Assembly: GCF_003674065.1 (NCBI RefSeq)
Contig: NZ_RDBE01000008.1
Coordinates: 177,636 to 225,265, forward strand
Reading direction: 5' to 3'
Length of the DNA stretch: 47,630 nucleotides
From: Nocardioides mangrovicus
GTDB taxonomy: Bacteria; Actinomycetota; Actinomycetes; Propionibacteriales; Nocardioidaceae
Numbering within the stretch: position 1 is the stretch's first letter; each line of letters begins with the position of its first letter. The notes under the pieces are model-generated. The model did not search any database and was not told the origin of the DNA. It saw only the letters and a program-made list of their open reading frames with translations. This document shows positions 16,016 through 25,583 of the stretch, one piece after another. A program made the position numbers and the translations under genes.

Positions 16016-18220
16016 ATGAGCAACGAAACCGCGGTCTGGCCGGGCGAGCCCTATCCCCTGGGCGCCACCTACGACGGCAACGGCACCAACTTCGCGTTGT
16101 TCAGCGAGGTGGCCGAGCAGGTCACCTTGTGCCTGTTCGACGCCGATGGGTCCGAGCAGCAGGTCCCGCTGCGCGAGGTCGACGCCCACGTGTGGCACGG
16201 CTACCTGCCCCAGGTGCAGCCCGGCCAGCGCTACGGCTACCGCGTGGACGGCCCCTACGACCCGCAGCAGGGGCTGCGCTGCAATCCGCACAAGCTGCTG
16301 CTGGACCCGTACGCGAAGGCCACCGACCGCGAGATCGACTGGGACCCCTCGCTGTTCGGCTACGACTTCGACGACCCCGAGCAGCGCAACGACGCGGACT
16401 CGGGGCCGCACATGACCCTCGGCGTCGTCACCAACCCGTGGTTCGACTGGGAGGGCGACCGCCGGCTGCGCGTGCCCTACAACGAGTCGGTCATCTACGA
16501 GGCCCACGTCAAGGGGCTCACCCAGCTCCACCCCGACGTGCCCGAGGAGCTGCGCGGCACCTACGCCGGCCTGGCGCACCCCGCGGTCACCGACCACCTG
16601 ACCCGTCTCGGCGTGACGGCCATCGAGCTGATGCCCGTGCACCAGTTCGTGCAGGACAACACGCTGCTGGAGAAGGGGTTGCGCAACTACTGGGGCTACA
16701 ACACCCTGGCCTTCCTCGCCCCGCACCGCGAGTACGCCGCGAGCCGCAGCAACGGCCAGCAGGTGCAGGAGTTCAAGCAGATGGTCAAGGCGCTCCACCA
16801 GGCCGGGATCGAGGTGATCCTCGACGTCGTCTACAACCACACCGCGGAGGGCAACCACCTCGGCCCGACGCTCAGCTACAAGGGCATCGACAACCCGGCC
16901 TACTACCGGCTGGTCGAGGACGACCAGCAGTACTACATGGACTACACCGGTACCGGGAACTCGCTCAACGTCAGGCACCCGCACTCGCTGCAGCTGATCA
17001 TGGACTCGCTGCGGTACTGGGTCACCGAGATGCACGTCGACGGTTTCCGCTTCGACCTCGCGTCGGCGCTGGCGCGCGAGTTCTACGACGTCGACCGGCT
17101 GGCCACCTTCTTCGAGCTCGTGCAGCAGGACCCGGTGGTCAGCCAGGTCAAGCTGATCGCCGAGCCCTGGGACGTCGGTCCCGGTGGTTACCAGGTGGGC
17201 AACTTCCCGGCGCAGTGGACCGAGTGGAACGGCAAGTACCGCGACACCGTGCGCGACTTCTGGCGAGGCGAACCGGCCCTGGGCGACTTCGTGAGTCGAC
17301 TCGCCGGGTCCAGCGACCTGTACGAGCACTCCGGGCGGCGCCCCTTCGCCAGCATCAACTTCGTCACCGCCCACGACGGCTTCACCCTGCGCGACCTGGT
17401 CTCCTACAACGACAAGCACAACGAGGCCAACGGCGAGGACAACAACGACGGCGAGAGCCACAACCGCTCGTGGAACCACGGCGAGGAGGGCCCGACCGAG
17501 GACACCGACATCCTCGAGGCCCGGGCCCGCGCGCAACGCAACTTCTTGACGACGCTGCTGCTGAGCCAGGGCGTGCCGATGATCCTGCACGGCGACGAGC
17601 TGGGACGCACGCAGGGCGGCAACAACAACACCTACGCCCAGGACTCGGAGATCTCCTGGATGGACTGGGAGAACGCCGACGAGCCGCTCATCGCCTTCAC
17701 CGCGGCGCTGGTCAAGCTGCGCCGCTCGCATCCCACCTTCCACCGCAAGCGCTTCTTCACCGGTACGACGGTGCGCACTGGCGACGACCGGCTCAACGAC
17801 ATCGTCTGGCTGCACCCCGACGGCCGGCCGATGGAGGACGACGACTGGACCGCCGAGGACGCCAGGGCGATCGGGATGTACCTCAACGGTCAGGGGATCG
17901 CCGGGCCCGACGCCCGCGGCGAGCGGATCGTCGACGACCACTTCCTGCTCTACTTCAACGCCGCCACCGAGCCCGCCACCGTCACCCTGCCGGCCGAGGA
18001 GTACGCCACGGCCTGGGATGTCGTGCTCGACACCGCCGACGGCACCAGCACCGGGCACGAGGCGGGTTCCGCGATCGAGCTCGCCGCGGGGAGCGCGATC
18101 GTGCTGCGGGAGGCCACCGAGCCCGATGAGGTGCCCGACGTGTCGGTCGAGGCCTCCCTGGCCTCCTCCATCGCCAGCGCGAAACGGGCGGCCGAGAAGG
18201 CCGAGCAGCAGAACTCATGA
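16016..18220 (+). CDS. glgX: Glycogen debranching enzyme GlgX
   Basis: GH13 isoamylase-type enzyme of 734 residues that removes alpha-1,6 branches from glycogen. An N-terminal CBM48 domain (about residues 10-110, WPGEPYPLGATYDG-GTNFALFS) precedes the catalytic barrel. Catalytic residues sit in DGFRFDLAS (about 345, nucleophile), LIAEPWDVG (about 384, acid/base) and VTAHDGFTL (about 452). The tail is low complexity and charged. I use ATG 16016; a GTG two codons upstream is an alternative. The last codons overlap the treY start (ATGA), so debranching is coupled to trehalose formation. GlgX would supply linear malto-oligosaccharides. Confidence 0.95.
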   Translation: MSNETAVWPGEPYPLGATYDGNGTNFALFSEVAEQVTLCLFDADGSEQQVPLREVDAHVWHGYLPQVQPGQRYGYRVDGPYDPQQGLRCNPHKLLLDPYAKATDREIDWDPSLFGYDFDDPEQRNDADSGPHMTLGVVTNPWFDWEGDRRLRVPYNESVIYEAHVKGLTQLHPDVPEELRGTYAGLAHPAVTDHLTRLGVTAIELMPVHQFVQDNTLLEKGLRNYWGYNTLAFLAPHREYAASRSNGQQVQEFKQMVKALHQAGIEVILDVVYNHTAEGNHLGPTLSYKGIDNPAYYRLVEDDQQYYMDYTGTGNSLNVRHPHSLQLIMDSLRYWVTEMHVDGFRFDLASALAREFYDVDRLATFFELVQQDPVVSQVKLIAEPWDVGPGGYQVGNFPAQWTEWNGKYRDTVRDFWRGEPALGDFVSRLAGSSDLYEHSGRRPFASINFVTAHDGFTLRDLVSYNDKHNEANGEDNNDGESHNRSWNHGEEGPTEDTDILEARARAQRNFLTTLLLSQGVPMILHGDELGRTQGGNNNTYAQDSEISWMDWENADEPLIAFTAALVKLRRSHPTFHRKRFFTGTTVRTGDDRLNDIVWLHPDGRPMEDDDWTAEDARAIGMYLNGQGIAGPDARGERIVDDHFLLYFNAATEPATVTLPAEEYATAWDVVLDTADGTSTGHEAGSAIELAAGSAIVLREATEPDEVPDVSVEASLASSIASAKRAAEKAEQQNS

Positions 18221-20367
18221 CCGGTCCGGCCCCAGCCTCGACCTATCGCATCCAGGTCACCGCCGAGTTCGACCTGTTCGCCACCGCCCGGCTGCTCCCC
18301 TACCTGCACGACCTCGGCGTCGACTGGGTCTACCTCTCCCCCGTGCTGCAGGCCGAAGCGGGCAGCAGCCACGGCTACGACGTCGTCGACCCGTCGGTGG
18401 TCGACGCCTCACGTGGCGGGCCCGACGGCCTGGCCGCGGTGTCCGCGCAGGCGCGAGAGCTCGGGATGGGCGTGCTGGTCGACGTCGTGCCCAACCACCT
18501 CGGCGTGGAGTCGCCCGGCGAGGAGGTCGGCCAGAACGCCTGGTGGGCCTCGCTCCTGAAGTCCGGTGAGGCCTCGCCCGTCGCCGGCCACTTCGACGTC
18601 GACTGGGCCTACGGGCAGGGCCGGCTGGTGCTGCCCGACGCCGAGAACGGCGGCGACCTGAACTACCGCCGATTCTTCACCGTCAGCGGTCTGGCCGGCG
18701 TGCGCGTGGAGGACGAGGGCGTCTTCGCGGCCACCCACGGCGAGATCGAGCGGTGGTTCGCCGAGGACCTCGTCGACGGGCTGCGGATCGACCACCCCGA
18801 CGGCCTGCGCGACCCGCGCGCCTACCTCGACGACCTGGCGGCCGCGACGGGTTCGCCGTACGTGCTGGTCGAGAAGATCCTGGAGGAGGGCGAGGTGCTC
18901 CCGGCGGATTGGGCGACGGCGGGCACCACCGGGTACGAGGCGCTGGCCGCCATCGACCGGGTGCTCACCGACCCCGCGGTGGCCGCCCGGCCCGCGACGG
19001 ACTGGCACGAGCTGATCCACGACACGAAGCGCGAGGTGGCCGACGGGGCGCTGCACCCCGAAGTGGCCCGGATCGTGCGCGAGCTGAGGACCGACGGGTT
19101 GCGAGACGGTGCTGGCGCACCTGCTCACCCCGCGTCGGCTCTTGAGGATGCCGTGGCCGAGCTCCTGGCCTGCTTCCCCGTCTACCGCTCCTACCTGCCC
19201 GAGGGTCGCGAGCACCTGGATCAGGCCTTCGCGCAGGCGCGCCGCCGTCGGCCCGACCTCCCCTTCGACGACCTGGAGCCGCTGCTTTCGGACGCCTCGC
19301 ACCCGGCGGCGCTGCGGTTGCAGCAGACCTCGGGCATGGTGATGGCCAAGGGCGTGGAGGACTGTGCGTTCTACCGCTACGCCCGGCTGACCTCGCTCAC
19401 CGAGGTGGGCGGCGACCCGTCGGTGGTCTCGTTGAGCCTTGAGGAGTTCCACCGGCGGATGGCCGAGCGGCAGCGCGAGCGGCCCGATGCGATGACCACC
19501 TCGACCACCCACGACACCAAGCGCGGAGAGGACACCCGCGCCCGGATCGCGGTCCTAGCGGAGATGGTGCCGGCCTGGGACGACGTGCTCTCCCGGCTGC
19601 AGCGGCTGGCGCCGATGCCCGACGCCGGCTTCGCCGACCTGGTCTGGCAGGCCGTGGTGGGTGCCTGGCCGATCTCCGCGGACCGGATGCACGCCTACGT
19701 CGAGAAGGCGATGCGCGAGGCCGGCGACCATACCGGCTGGCTCGACCCCGACGAGGACTACGAGCGGGCCGTGCACCGCGCCGTCGATGCGGCGTACGAG
19801 GACCGCGAGGTGCGCCTCGTGCTCGACGAGGTGCTCGAGCGCGTGGCCGGGCCCGGCTGGAGCAACGCGCTGGCCGCGAAGCTGCTGACGCTGACCGTCC
19901 CCGGTGTGCCCGACGTCTACCAGGGCAGCGAGCTGTGGGAGCAGAGCCTGGTCGACCCCGACAACCGACGTCCGGTCGACTTCGCGCACCGGGCCGAGCT
20001 GCTGGCGGCGGTGCGCGACGGGGCCGCGGCCCACCTCTCCGACTCCCTCGACGACCCTGCCGTGGCCAAGCTGCTGGTCGCCCACCGCGCGCTGACGCTG
20101 CGCCGCGACCGGCCCGAGCTGTTCGGCGGCTACACCCCGCTCGTGGCCGGCGGCAGCGCCGCCGACCACGTGCTCGCCTTCGACCGGGGCGGTGCGATCA
20201 CGGTGGTCACCCGGCTGCCGCTGGGCCTGGGCGCCTCCGGGTGGGGCGACACCGAGATCGAGCTGCCCGACTGCGTCGACACCCTCACCGGGTCGTCGTG
20301 GGGTGGGCGGGTGCGGCTGGCCGACCTGCTGGCGACGTACCCGGTGGCGCTGCTGGAGCGGGCATGA
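18217..20367 (+). CDS. treY: Malto-oligosyltrehalose synthase TreY
   Basis: Intramolecular transglucosidase that turns the reducing end of a maltodextrin into a terminal trehalose unit. It belongs to GH13 and has 716 residues. Family features include TYRIQ near the start, [18 protein letters not shown], and [10 protein letters not shown]. Catalytic segments are LRIDHPDGL (about 191), VLVEKILE (about 217) and [10 protein letters not shown] (about 431); the last contains the TreY-typical THDTKR. It starts within the glgX stop (ATGA) and ends within the treZ start (ATGA), so the three products are translated together. Confidence 0.95.
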   Translation: MTGPAPASTYRIQVTAEFDLFATARLLPYLHDLGVDWVYLSPVLQAEAGSSHGYDVVDPSVVDASRGGPDGLAAVSAQARELGMGVLVDVVPNHLGVESPGEEVGQNAWWASLLKSGEASPVAGHFDVDWAYGQGRLVLPDAENGGDLNYRRFFTVSGLAGVRVEDEGVFAATHGEIERWFAEDLVDGLRIDHPDGLRDPRAYLDDLAAATGSPYVLVEKILEEGEVLPADWATAGTTGYEALAAIDRVLTDPAVAARPATDWHELIHDTKREVADGALHPEVARIVRELRTDGLRDGAGAPAHPASALEDAVAELLACFPVYRSYLPEGREHLDQAFAQARRRRPDLPFDDLEPLLSDASHPAALRLQQTSGMVMAKGVEDCAFYRYARLTSLTEVGGDPSVVSLSLEEFHRRMAERQRERPDAMTTSTTHDTKRGEDTRARIAVLAEMVPAWDDVLSRLQRLAPMPDAGFADLVWQAVVGAWPISADRMHAYVEKAMREAGDHTGWLDPDEDYERAVHRAVDAAYEDREVRLVLDEVLERVAGPGWSNALAAKLLTLTVPGVPDVYQGSELWEQSLVDPDNRRPVDFAHRAELLAAVRDGAAAHLSDSLDDPAVAKLLVAHRALTLRRDRPELFGGYTPLVAGGSAADHVLAFDRGGAITVVTRLPLGLGASGWGDTEIELPDCVDTLTGSSWGGRVRLADLLATYPVALLERA

Positions 20368-22088
20368 GGGGCCGGTTCGACGTCTGGGCGCCGCTACCGT
20401 CGCGGGTGCGGCTCAGAGTCGGCGACGGCGTGGTCGACATGACCCGCGGCGAGGGCGACTGGTGGACGCCGGCCGGCGAGGTGCCGCCCGGCGAGGTCGA
20501 CTACGCCTACCTCGTCGACGACGACCCGACGCCGTGGCCCGACCCGCGGTCGCGGCGCCAGCCCCACGGCGTGCACGAGCCCTCGCGTACCTTCGACGCC
20601 ACGGCCTTCGGCTGGACCGACCAGGCCTGGACGGGGCGCCAGCTGGCGGGGTCGGTCCTCTACGAGCTGCACCTGGGCACCTTCACCGCCGAGGGCACCC
20701 TCGACGCGGCGATCGGCCGCCTCGACCACCTCGTCTCCATCGGGGTCGACCTGGTCGAGCTGATGCCGGTCAACGCCTTCAACGGCGAGTGGAACTGGGG
20801 CTACGACGGCGTCCTCTGGTACGCCGTCCACGAGGCGTACGGCGGCCCGGCGGCCTACCAGCGCTTCGTCGACGCCGCCCACGCGGCCGGCATCGGCGTG
20901 GTGCAGGACGTCGTCTACAACCACCTCGGCCCCAGCGGCAACGACCTGCCGAAGTTCGGTCCCTACCTCTCCAGCGAGGGGCGCAACACCTGGGGCGAGC
21001 ACGTCGACCTCACCCAGCCCGAGGTGCGTCGCTACGTCCTGGACAACGCCGCGATGTGGTTCAGCGACTTCCACGTCGACGCGCTGCGGCTCGACGCGGT
21101 GCACGCACTGGTGGACGACGCCCCCGGCCACATCCTGGAGGAGATGGCCACCGAGACCGGTGTGCTCGCCGCGCACCTGGGCCGGCCGCTGACGCTGATC
21201 GCGGAGTCCGACCTCAACGACACCGTGCTGGTGCGACCGCGCGAGGGCGGCGGCTACGGGCTCGACGGGCAGTGGAGCGACGACTTCCACCACGCGGTGC
21301 ACACCGCGCTGACCGGCGAGACCGACAGCTACTACGGCGACTTCGCCACACCGCAGGCGCTGGTGAAGGTCTGTGAGGCGGGCTTCTTCCACGACGGCAC
21401 CTGGAGCTCGTTCCGCGAGGCCGACCACGGCCAGCCCGTCGACGTCGCCCACATGCCGGCCTGGCGCCTGGTGGTGTGCACCCAGAACCACGACCAGATC
21501 GGCAACCGGGCGCGCGGCGACCGGCTCACCGCCAGCCTCGACGAGGACCAGCTCGGGTGTGCGGCGCTGCTCAACCTGTGCTCGCCGTTCACCCCGATGC
21601 TGTTCATGGGCGAGGAGTGGGGCGCCACCACGCCGTTCCAGTTCTTCACCAGCCACCCCGAGCCCGAGCTGGGCGAGGCGGTCGCGAAGGGCCGCATCGA
21701 GGAGTTCGCCCAGATGGGCTGGGACCCCGACGTGGTGCCCGACCCGCAGGACCCGATGACCTTCGAGCGCTCGAAGCTGGACTGGGCCGAGCTGCAGAGC
21801 GGACAGCACGCCCGGTTGCTGGCGCTCTACCGCCGGCTGGCCGAGATCCGGCGCGAGCACGCCGACCTCACCGACCCCCGGTTCCCGGCGCTCACGGCGT
21901 CGGCCGATGACCGGGTGTTCCGGCTGCGGCGCGGCGCCCTGGAGCTGGTGGTGAACTTCGGGGACTCCCCCGTCACCGTCGAGGACGTGCCCGCCGTCGT
22001 GCTGGTGGCCACGGCCTCGGGCGCCATCCTCAGCGGCAGCACGCTGAGCCTGCCTCGCCACGGCGGCGCGCTGCTCGGCGGGGGCTGA
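20364..22088 (+). CDS. treZ: Malto-oligosyltrehalose trehalohydrolase TreZ
   Basis: Hydrolyses the alpha-1,4 bond next to the trehalose unit made by TreY, releasing free trehalose. Product is 574 residues: an N-terminal CBM48-like domain ([10 protein letters not shown], residues 1-90), then the GH13 barrel. Catalytic segments are [11 protein letters not shown] (about 242), LIAESDLND (about 280) and the diagnostic [13 protein letters not shown] (about 376). ATG 20364 overlaps the treY stop. The gene ends the trehalose operon; 129 bases further lies the convergent GGDEF-EAL gene. Trehalose is an osmolyte and, in many actinobacteria, a precursor of cell-wall lipids. Confidence 0.95.
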   Translation: MRGRFDVWAPLPSRVRLRVGDGVVDMTRGEGDWWTPAGEVPPGEVDYAYLVDDDPTPWPDPRSRRQPHGVHEPSRTFDATAFGWTDQAWTGRQLAGSVLYELHLGTFTAEGTLDAAIGRLDHLVSIGVDLVELMPVNAFNGEWNWGYDGVLWYAVHEAYGGPAAYQRFVDAAHAAGIGVVQDVVYNHLGPSGNDLPKFGPYLSSEGRNTWGEHVDLTQPEVRRYVLDNAAMWFSDFHVDALRLDAVHALVDDAPGHILEEMATETGVLAAHLGRPLTLIAESDLNDTVLVRPREGGGYGLDGQWSDDFHHAVHTALTGETDSYYGDFATPQALVKVCEAGFFHDGTWSSFREADHGQPVDVAHMPAWRLVVCTQNHDQIGNRARGDRLTASLDEDQLGCAALLNLCSPFTPMLFMGEEWGATTPFQFFTSHPEPELGEAVAKGRIEEFAQMGWDPDVVPDPQDPMTFERSKLDWAELQSGQHARLLALYRRLAEIRREHADLTDPRFPALTASADDRVFRLRRGALELVVNFGDSPVTVEDVPAVVLVATASGAILSGSTLSLPRHGGALLGGG

Positions 22089-22217
22089 CGCCGTCGCGGA
22101 CGTGCCGCAGCCCACCGCGTCCGCCGGAACCCCCGTCCCCGGCGACCGCGATGGGCTGCGTTGCTCGACCAGCGAGCTGGGCCGCGCCCGGGAGATCAGC
22201 GACCTCCCCGGTGGGCC

Positions 22218-24092
22218 CTACGCGACGGCCTCACCCCCCGTGTCGGTCGTCGCTTCGAGAAGGGCCTGGTGGCGGCTGGCGGTGTGGGTGTCGGCCAGCA
22301 GCGCGCGTGCTTCGGACAGCGGCACCGGGCGAGACCAGAGGTAGCCCTGGCCGATCTCGCACCGGGCCAGCGTGAGCCGGCGGGCCTGGGCGGCGGTCTC
22401 CACGCCCTCGGCCACGGTGGACAGGCCGAGGCTCTCGGCCAGCCCGATGATGGTCCCGACCAGCGACTCGCCGCCGAGGCAGACCTGGTCGACGAAGGAC
22501 TTGTCGACCTTCAAGATGTCGACGGGCAGGTCGGCCAGGTAGGCCAGCGAGCTGTAGCCGGTGCCGAAGTCGTCGACCGCCACCTGCACGCCGTGCTCGC
22601 GCAGCGCGGTGAGGCCCTGGACGACGACGGCCCGGTCGGTGAGCAGCATCGACTCGGTGATCTCCAGCTTGAGCCGGTGCGGCTCGAGCCCGGTCTCGCG
22701 CAGGATCTCCAGCACCTGGTCGCCGAACTCGGGGTCGGCCAGCTGCAGGGCGGCGACGTTCACCGCGATCCGGGGCCGCAGGTCGCCGTGGACCAGCTCG
22801 TCGGCGGCGGCACGGCAGGCTTCGCGCAGGACCCAGGTGCCCATCGGCACGATGAGCCCGCTCTCCTCGGCCAGCGGTATGAACTGCGCCGGCGGGAGCA
22901 TGCCCAGCTCGCGGTGCTGCCAGCGGACCAGCGCCTCGTAGGAGTGGATCTCGCCGCTGCGCAGCTCGACCGTCGGCTGGTAGTGCAGGGTCAGCTCGTC
23001 GCGGGCGATGGCGCGCGACAGGTCGTTCTGCAGCTGCAGCCGGGCCAGCGCCGAGGAGTGGATCTCGGGGTCGAAGACGGTCAGCTGGCGCGCGCCGCGC
23101 TCCTTGGCCCAGTGCAGCGCGACGTCGGCGTTGCGCAGCACCGTCTCGTCGGAGTCCGTCCCGGGGATGCCGACGGCCAGCCCGATGCTGCTGCCCACCA
23201 CCACGGGCTCGCCCTGGACCACGATGGGCTCGCTGAGCACAGTGAGCGTGCGCTCGGCCACGTCGCGAGCCGCCACGGGGTCGATGTCCTCCATCAGCAC
23301 CGCGAACTCGTCGCCACCCACCCGGGCCGGGGTGTCGCTCTCGCGCAGGCTCTCACGGAGCCGGTCCGCGGTGCGGCGCAGCACCTCGTCGCCCACCTGG
23401 TGGCCGCGCGCGTCGTTGACCGCGCTGAAGTCGTCGAGGTCGATGAGCAGGACGGCCAGCGGGTGCAGCGCGCCGTCGCGGCGGCGCAGGCCGTGGCGCA
23501 GCCGATCGGTGAACAGGCGGCGGTTCGCCAGCTCCGTCAGCGGGTCGTGCACGGCCTGGTGAGCCAGCTGCTCGCGCAGCTGCAGCTCCTCGGTGACGTC
23601 GCGCAACGTCAGCACCCAGCCGGCCCCGCCGGCCTGCGAGCGGTGCAGGTAGCCGTCGAGCACGAGCAGCCGGCCCTCGACGTGGCGCGGCCGCAGGCGC
23701 ACGCGGTGCTGGACCGGGCTCTCGACGGCCATGACGGTGTGCAGCACCTTGGCGTCGCGCACGGCCAGGTGGTCGGTCAGCAGCCGCCCCACGAGCTCGG
23801 CAGGATCCAGGCCGAGCACCAGCGCCGTGGCCGGGCTGGCGTACTGGACCCGCGTCACGTCGTCCAGCACGAGCACGACGTCGGACCCGTGCTGCAGCAG
23901 GGCCGCGAAGCTGCGCTCCTGCTCCGACCTGGTCTCATCGGCTGAGGTGAGACGTCGCCGCAGGGCGTCGATCTGGTGCCCGTGCTCGCGGGCGGCGCGC
24001 CGAGCAGTGGTCGACCAGGCCAGGCAGACCGCGAACGGCGGAAGCGCGAGTGCGGCGGCACGGCGCCATCTCGAGACCGACAACGCCACCAT
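22218..24092 (-). CDS. PAS-GGDEF-EAL protein, c-di-GMP synthase and/or phosphodiesterase
   Basis: Protein of 624 residues: one N-terminal hydrophobic segment (about 8-28), a short coiled coil, a PAS-like domain (about 60-170), GGDEF (about 180-345) and EAL (about 365-605). The GGDEF motif is intact (VGGDEF) and an inhibitory I-site RxxD (RESD) precedes it. The EAL domain retains EAL, NVAALQL, LEITES, VDDFGTGYSSLAYL, KVDKSFV and AEGVE, so both catalytic sites look competent. ATG 24092 has AGGAAGG upstream. A sigma-28-type promoter lies 56 bases before it, directly after the flgE operon. It therefore probably controls motility or biofilm switching in the flagellar regulon. Confidence 0.9.
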   Translation of the reverse strand: MVALSVSRWRRAAALALPPFAVCLAWSTTARRAAREHGHQIDALRRRLTSADETRSEQERSFAALLQHGSDVVLVLDDVTRVQYASPATALVLGLDPAELVGRLLTDHLAVRDAKVLHTVMAVESPVQHRVRLRPRHVEGRLLVLDGYLHRSQAGGAGWVLTLRDVTEELQLREQLAHQAVHDPLTELANRRLFTDRLRHGLRRRDGALHPLAVLLIDLDDFSAVNDARGHQVGDEVLRRTADRLRESLRESDTPARVGGDEFAVLMEDIDPVAARDVAERTLTVLSEPIVVQGEPVVVGSSIGLAVGIPGTDSDETVLRNADVALHWAKERGARQLTVFDPEIHSSALARLQLQNDLSRAIARDELTLHYQPTVELRSGEIHSYEALVRWQHRELGMLPPAQFIPLAEESGLIVPMGTWVLREACRAAADELVHGDLRPRIAVNVAALQLADPEFGDQVLEILRETGLEPHRLKLEITESMLLTDRAVVVQGLTALREHGVQVAVDDFGTGYSSLAYLADLPVDILKVDKSFVDQVCLGGESLVGTIIGLAESLGLSTVAEGVETAAQARRLTLARCEIGQGYLWSRPVPLSEARALLADTHTASRHQALLEATTDTGGEAVA

Positions 24093-24147
24093 CACGCACC
24101 TTCCTAGTGCCTGGTCCGGCGGGCCTTCCATGGCCGCGCCACTACGT

Positions 24148-24175
24148 CCATCGGCCGCGGATGCCTCCACCTGAG
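24148..24175 (-). promoter_or_regulatory. Sigma-28 (FliA) promoter before the GGDEF-EAL gene
   Basis: Minus-strand CTCAG (24171-24175), exactly 15 bases, then GCCGATGG (24148-24155). Element and spacing match the fliC promoter. The -35 box lies inside the hairpin that follows flgE. Confidence 0.65.
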
Positions 24176-24185
24176 GCATCCGCGG
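24155..24185 (-). terminator. Hairpin terminator candidate after flgE
   Basis: CCGCGGATGCCTC pairs perfectly over 13 bases with GAGGCATCCGCGG around a 5-base loop. It starts 13 bases after the flgE stop codon. There is no T-run, as is common in high-GC actinobacteria. The hairpin overlaps the downstream promoter. Confidence 0.7.
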
Positions 24186-24197
24186 ACCGAATCGACG

Positions 24198-25034
24198 TCA
24201 GCGCTTGATGTTGACCAGGTCCTCGAGGACCTGGTCGGAGGTGGTGATGACGCGCGAGCTGGCCTGGAAGCCCCGCTGGGCGAGGATCAGGTTGGTGAAC
24301 TCCGAGGCCAGGTCGACGTTCGACATCTCGACCGAGCCGGTCAGCAGGGTGCCGTTGAGGCCCGAGCCGGGCACGCCCACGGTCGCGGTGCCGGAGTTGG
24401 CGGACGCGCGGTAGGAAGTGTCGCCGACCTTCTCCAGGCCGGCCGGGTTGTTGAAGCTGGCCATGGCGATCTGCGCGACGTCGGCGGTGGAGTTGTCGGA
24501 GTAGACGACGTGGAGCTTGCCGTCGCTGCCGATGTTGTAGGAGGTCATCTCGGTGCCGGTGGGCGGCGTCGGCAGCTTGACGTCGGTCAGCCCGCCGGTG
24601 GGGTTGCCGCTGGCGTCGAGGGCGTAACCCTGCACCCGGGCGCCGGTCGGGGTCTCCAGCGTGCCGGTCTCGTCGAAGGTGAAGGAGCCGGCGCGGGTGT
24701 AGAGGTCCTCGCCGTTCTTCTTGACGATGAACATGCCGTCGCCCTGGATCATCAGGTCGGTGGCCTTACCGGTGACCTCGGCCGAGCCCTGGTTGAAGTT
24801 GGTGGTCACGCCCGCGACCTGGACGCCCAGGCCGATCTGGATCGGGTTCGTGCCGCCGCGGGCGGTGCTCGACCCGGAGGCCGGGGTGAGCATCTGGCTC
24901 AGCGTGTCCTGGAAGACGGTGTTGCTGGCCTTGTAGCCGATGGTGTTGGCGTTGGCGATGTTGTTGCCGGTGACGTCGAGCATGGTCTGGTTGACGCGCA
25001 TGCCGGAGATGCCGGCGAACAGCGAGCGAAGCAT
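24198..25034 (-). CDS. flgE: Flagellar hook protein FlgE (short Gram-positive type)
   Basis: Structural hook subunit of 278 residues. The conserved N-terminal rod/hook motif LFAGISGM, TMLDVTGNNIANANTIGYK and C-terminal SNVDLASEFTNLILAQRGFQ, ITTSDQVLEDLVNIKR define the D0 helices. Length and internal motifs (QIGLGVQV, ATDLMIQGDGMF, YTRAGSFTFDETGTL) parallel the short Bacillus hook protein more than the 400-residue enteric FlgE. FlgG is similar in size, but the position right after flgD favours FlgE. ATG 25034 has GAGAGG upstream. Last gene of the flgB operon, followed by a hairpin. Confidence 0.88.
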   Translation of the reverse strand: MLRSLFAGISGMRVNQTMLDVTGNNIANANTIGYKASNTVFQDTLSQMLTPASGSSTARGGTNPIQIGLGVQVAGVTTNFNQGSAEVTGKATDLMIQGDGMFIVKKNGEDLYTRAGSFTFDETGTLETPTGARVQGYALDASGNPTGGLTDVKLPTPPTGTEMTSYNIGSDGKLHVVYSDNSTADVAQIAMASFNNPAGLEKVGDTSYRASANSGTATVGVPGSGLNGTLLTGSVEMSNVDLASEFTNLILAQRGFQASSRVITTSDQVLEDLVNIKR

Positions 25035-25101
25035 GGTGGTACCTCTCAGAGAAGAAGAGCGATGGCGGCGGACGCCGCCGGGGACGGGACTACGGAGTGG
25101 G

Positions 25102-25572
25102 TCAGGACCCGGTGGTGCTGCTGGTGGTGGAGCTGGTGCTGCCCTTGACCGACTGCACCTGGCTCAGCGAGAGCTGGGTGCTGCCGACGTCGAGCATCGG
25201 ACCGTCGGTGCTGAAGGTGACGCCGCTGACCGAGCCGGTCTGGGTGGCGCCGTTGCTGTCGGTCCAGCTGACGGTCCGACCGACCAGGCTGCTGGCCCCG
25301 AACGCCATCTGGCTGGTGAGCAGCTGCGACGTCTGGTCGGCGACGTCCTGCATCTTCTCCAGCGAGGTGAACTGCGCCGACTGCGAGAGGAACTGGCTGG
25401 AGTCGGTGGGGTTCATCGGGTCCTGGTACTTCATCTGCGCCACCAGGAGCTGGAGGAACATGTTCTTGTCCGTCGAGCTGCTGGTGGTGGTGCTCGCTCC
25501 GGTGGAGCTGGTGGTGCTGGTCGTGCCGAGCATCCCGGTGTAGCCGGTGGCCTCGGTCGCGGAGACGGACAT
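25102..25572 (-). CDS. flgD: Flagellar hook cap/scaffold protein FlgD
   Basis: Hook assembly cap of 156 residues. After a Ser/Thr-rich N-terminus comes the family signature KNMFLQLLVAQMKYQDP, then NPTDSSQFLSQSAQFTSLE. A short C-terminal part has GRTVSW and the VSGVTFSTDGPML segment. The end is again Ser/Thr-rich. ATG 25572 has AAGGAGG five bases upstream; a GTG at 25587 coincides with that ribosome site and is rejected. It begins 11 bases after the fliK stop and precedes flgE by 67 bases, the usual fliK-flgD-flgE order. It is shorter than enteric FlgD (about 230 residues), as in other Gram-positives. Confidence 0.88.
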   Translation of the reverse strand: MSVSATEATGYTGMLGTTSTTSSTGASTTTSSSTDKNMFLQLLVAQMKYQDPMNPTDSSQFLSQSAQFTSLEKMQDVADQTSQLLTSQMAFGASSLVGRTVSWTDSNGATQTGSVSGVTFSTDGPMLDVGSTQLSLSQVQSVKGSTSSTTSSTTGS

Positions 25573-25583
25573 GGCGTCCTCCT

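Noticed and set aside
24198-25034. Calling the gene flgG
   Set aside because: FlgG is similar in size, but the gene follows flgD and closely resembles the short Gram-positive hook protein in its motifs and C-terminus.
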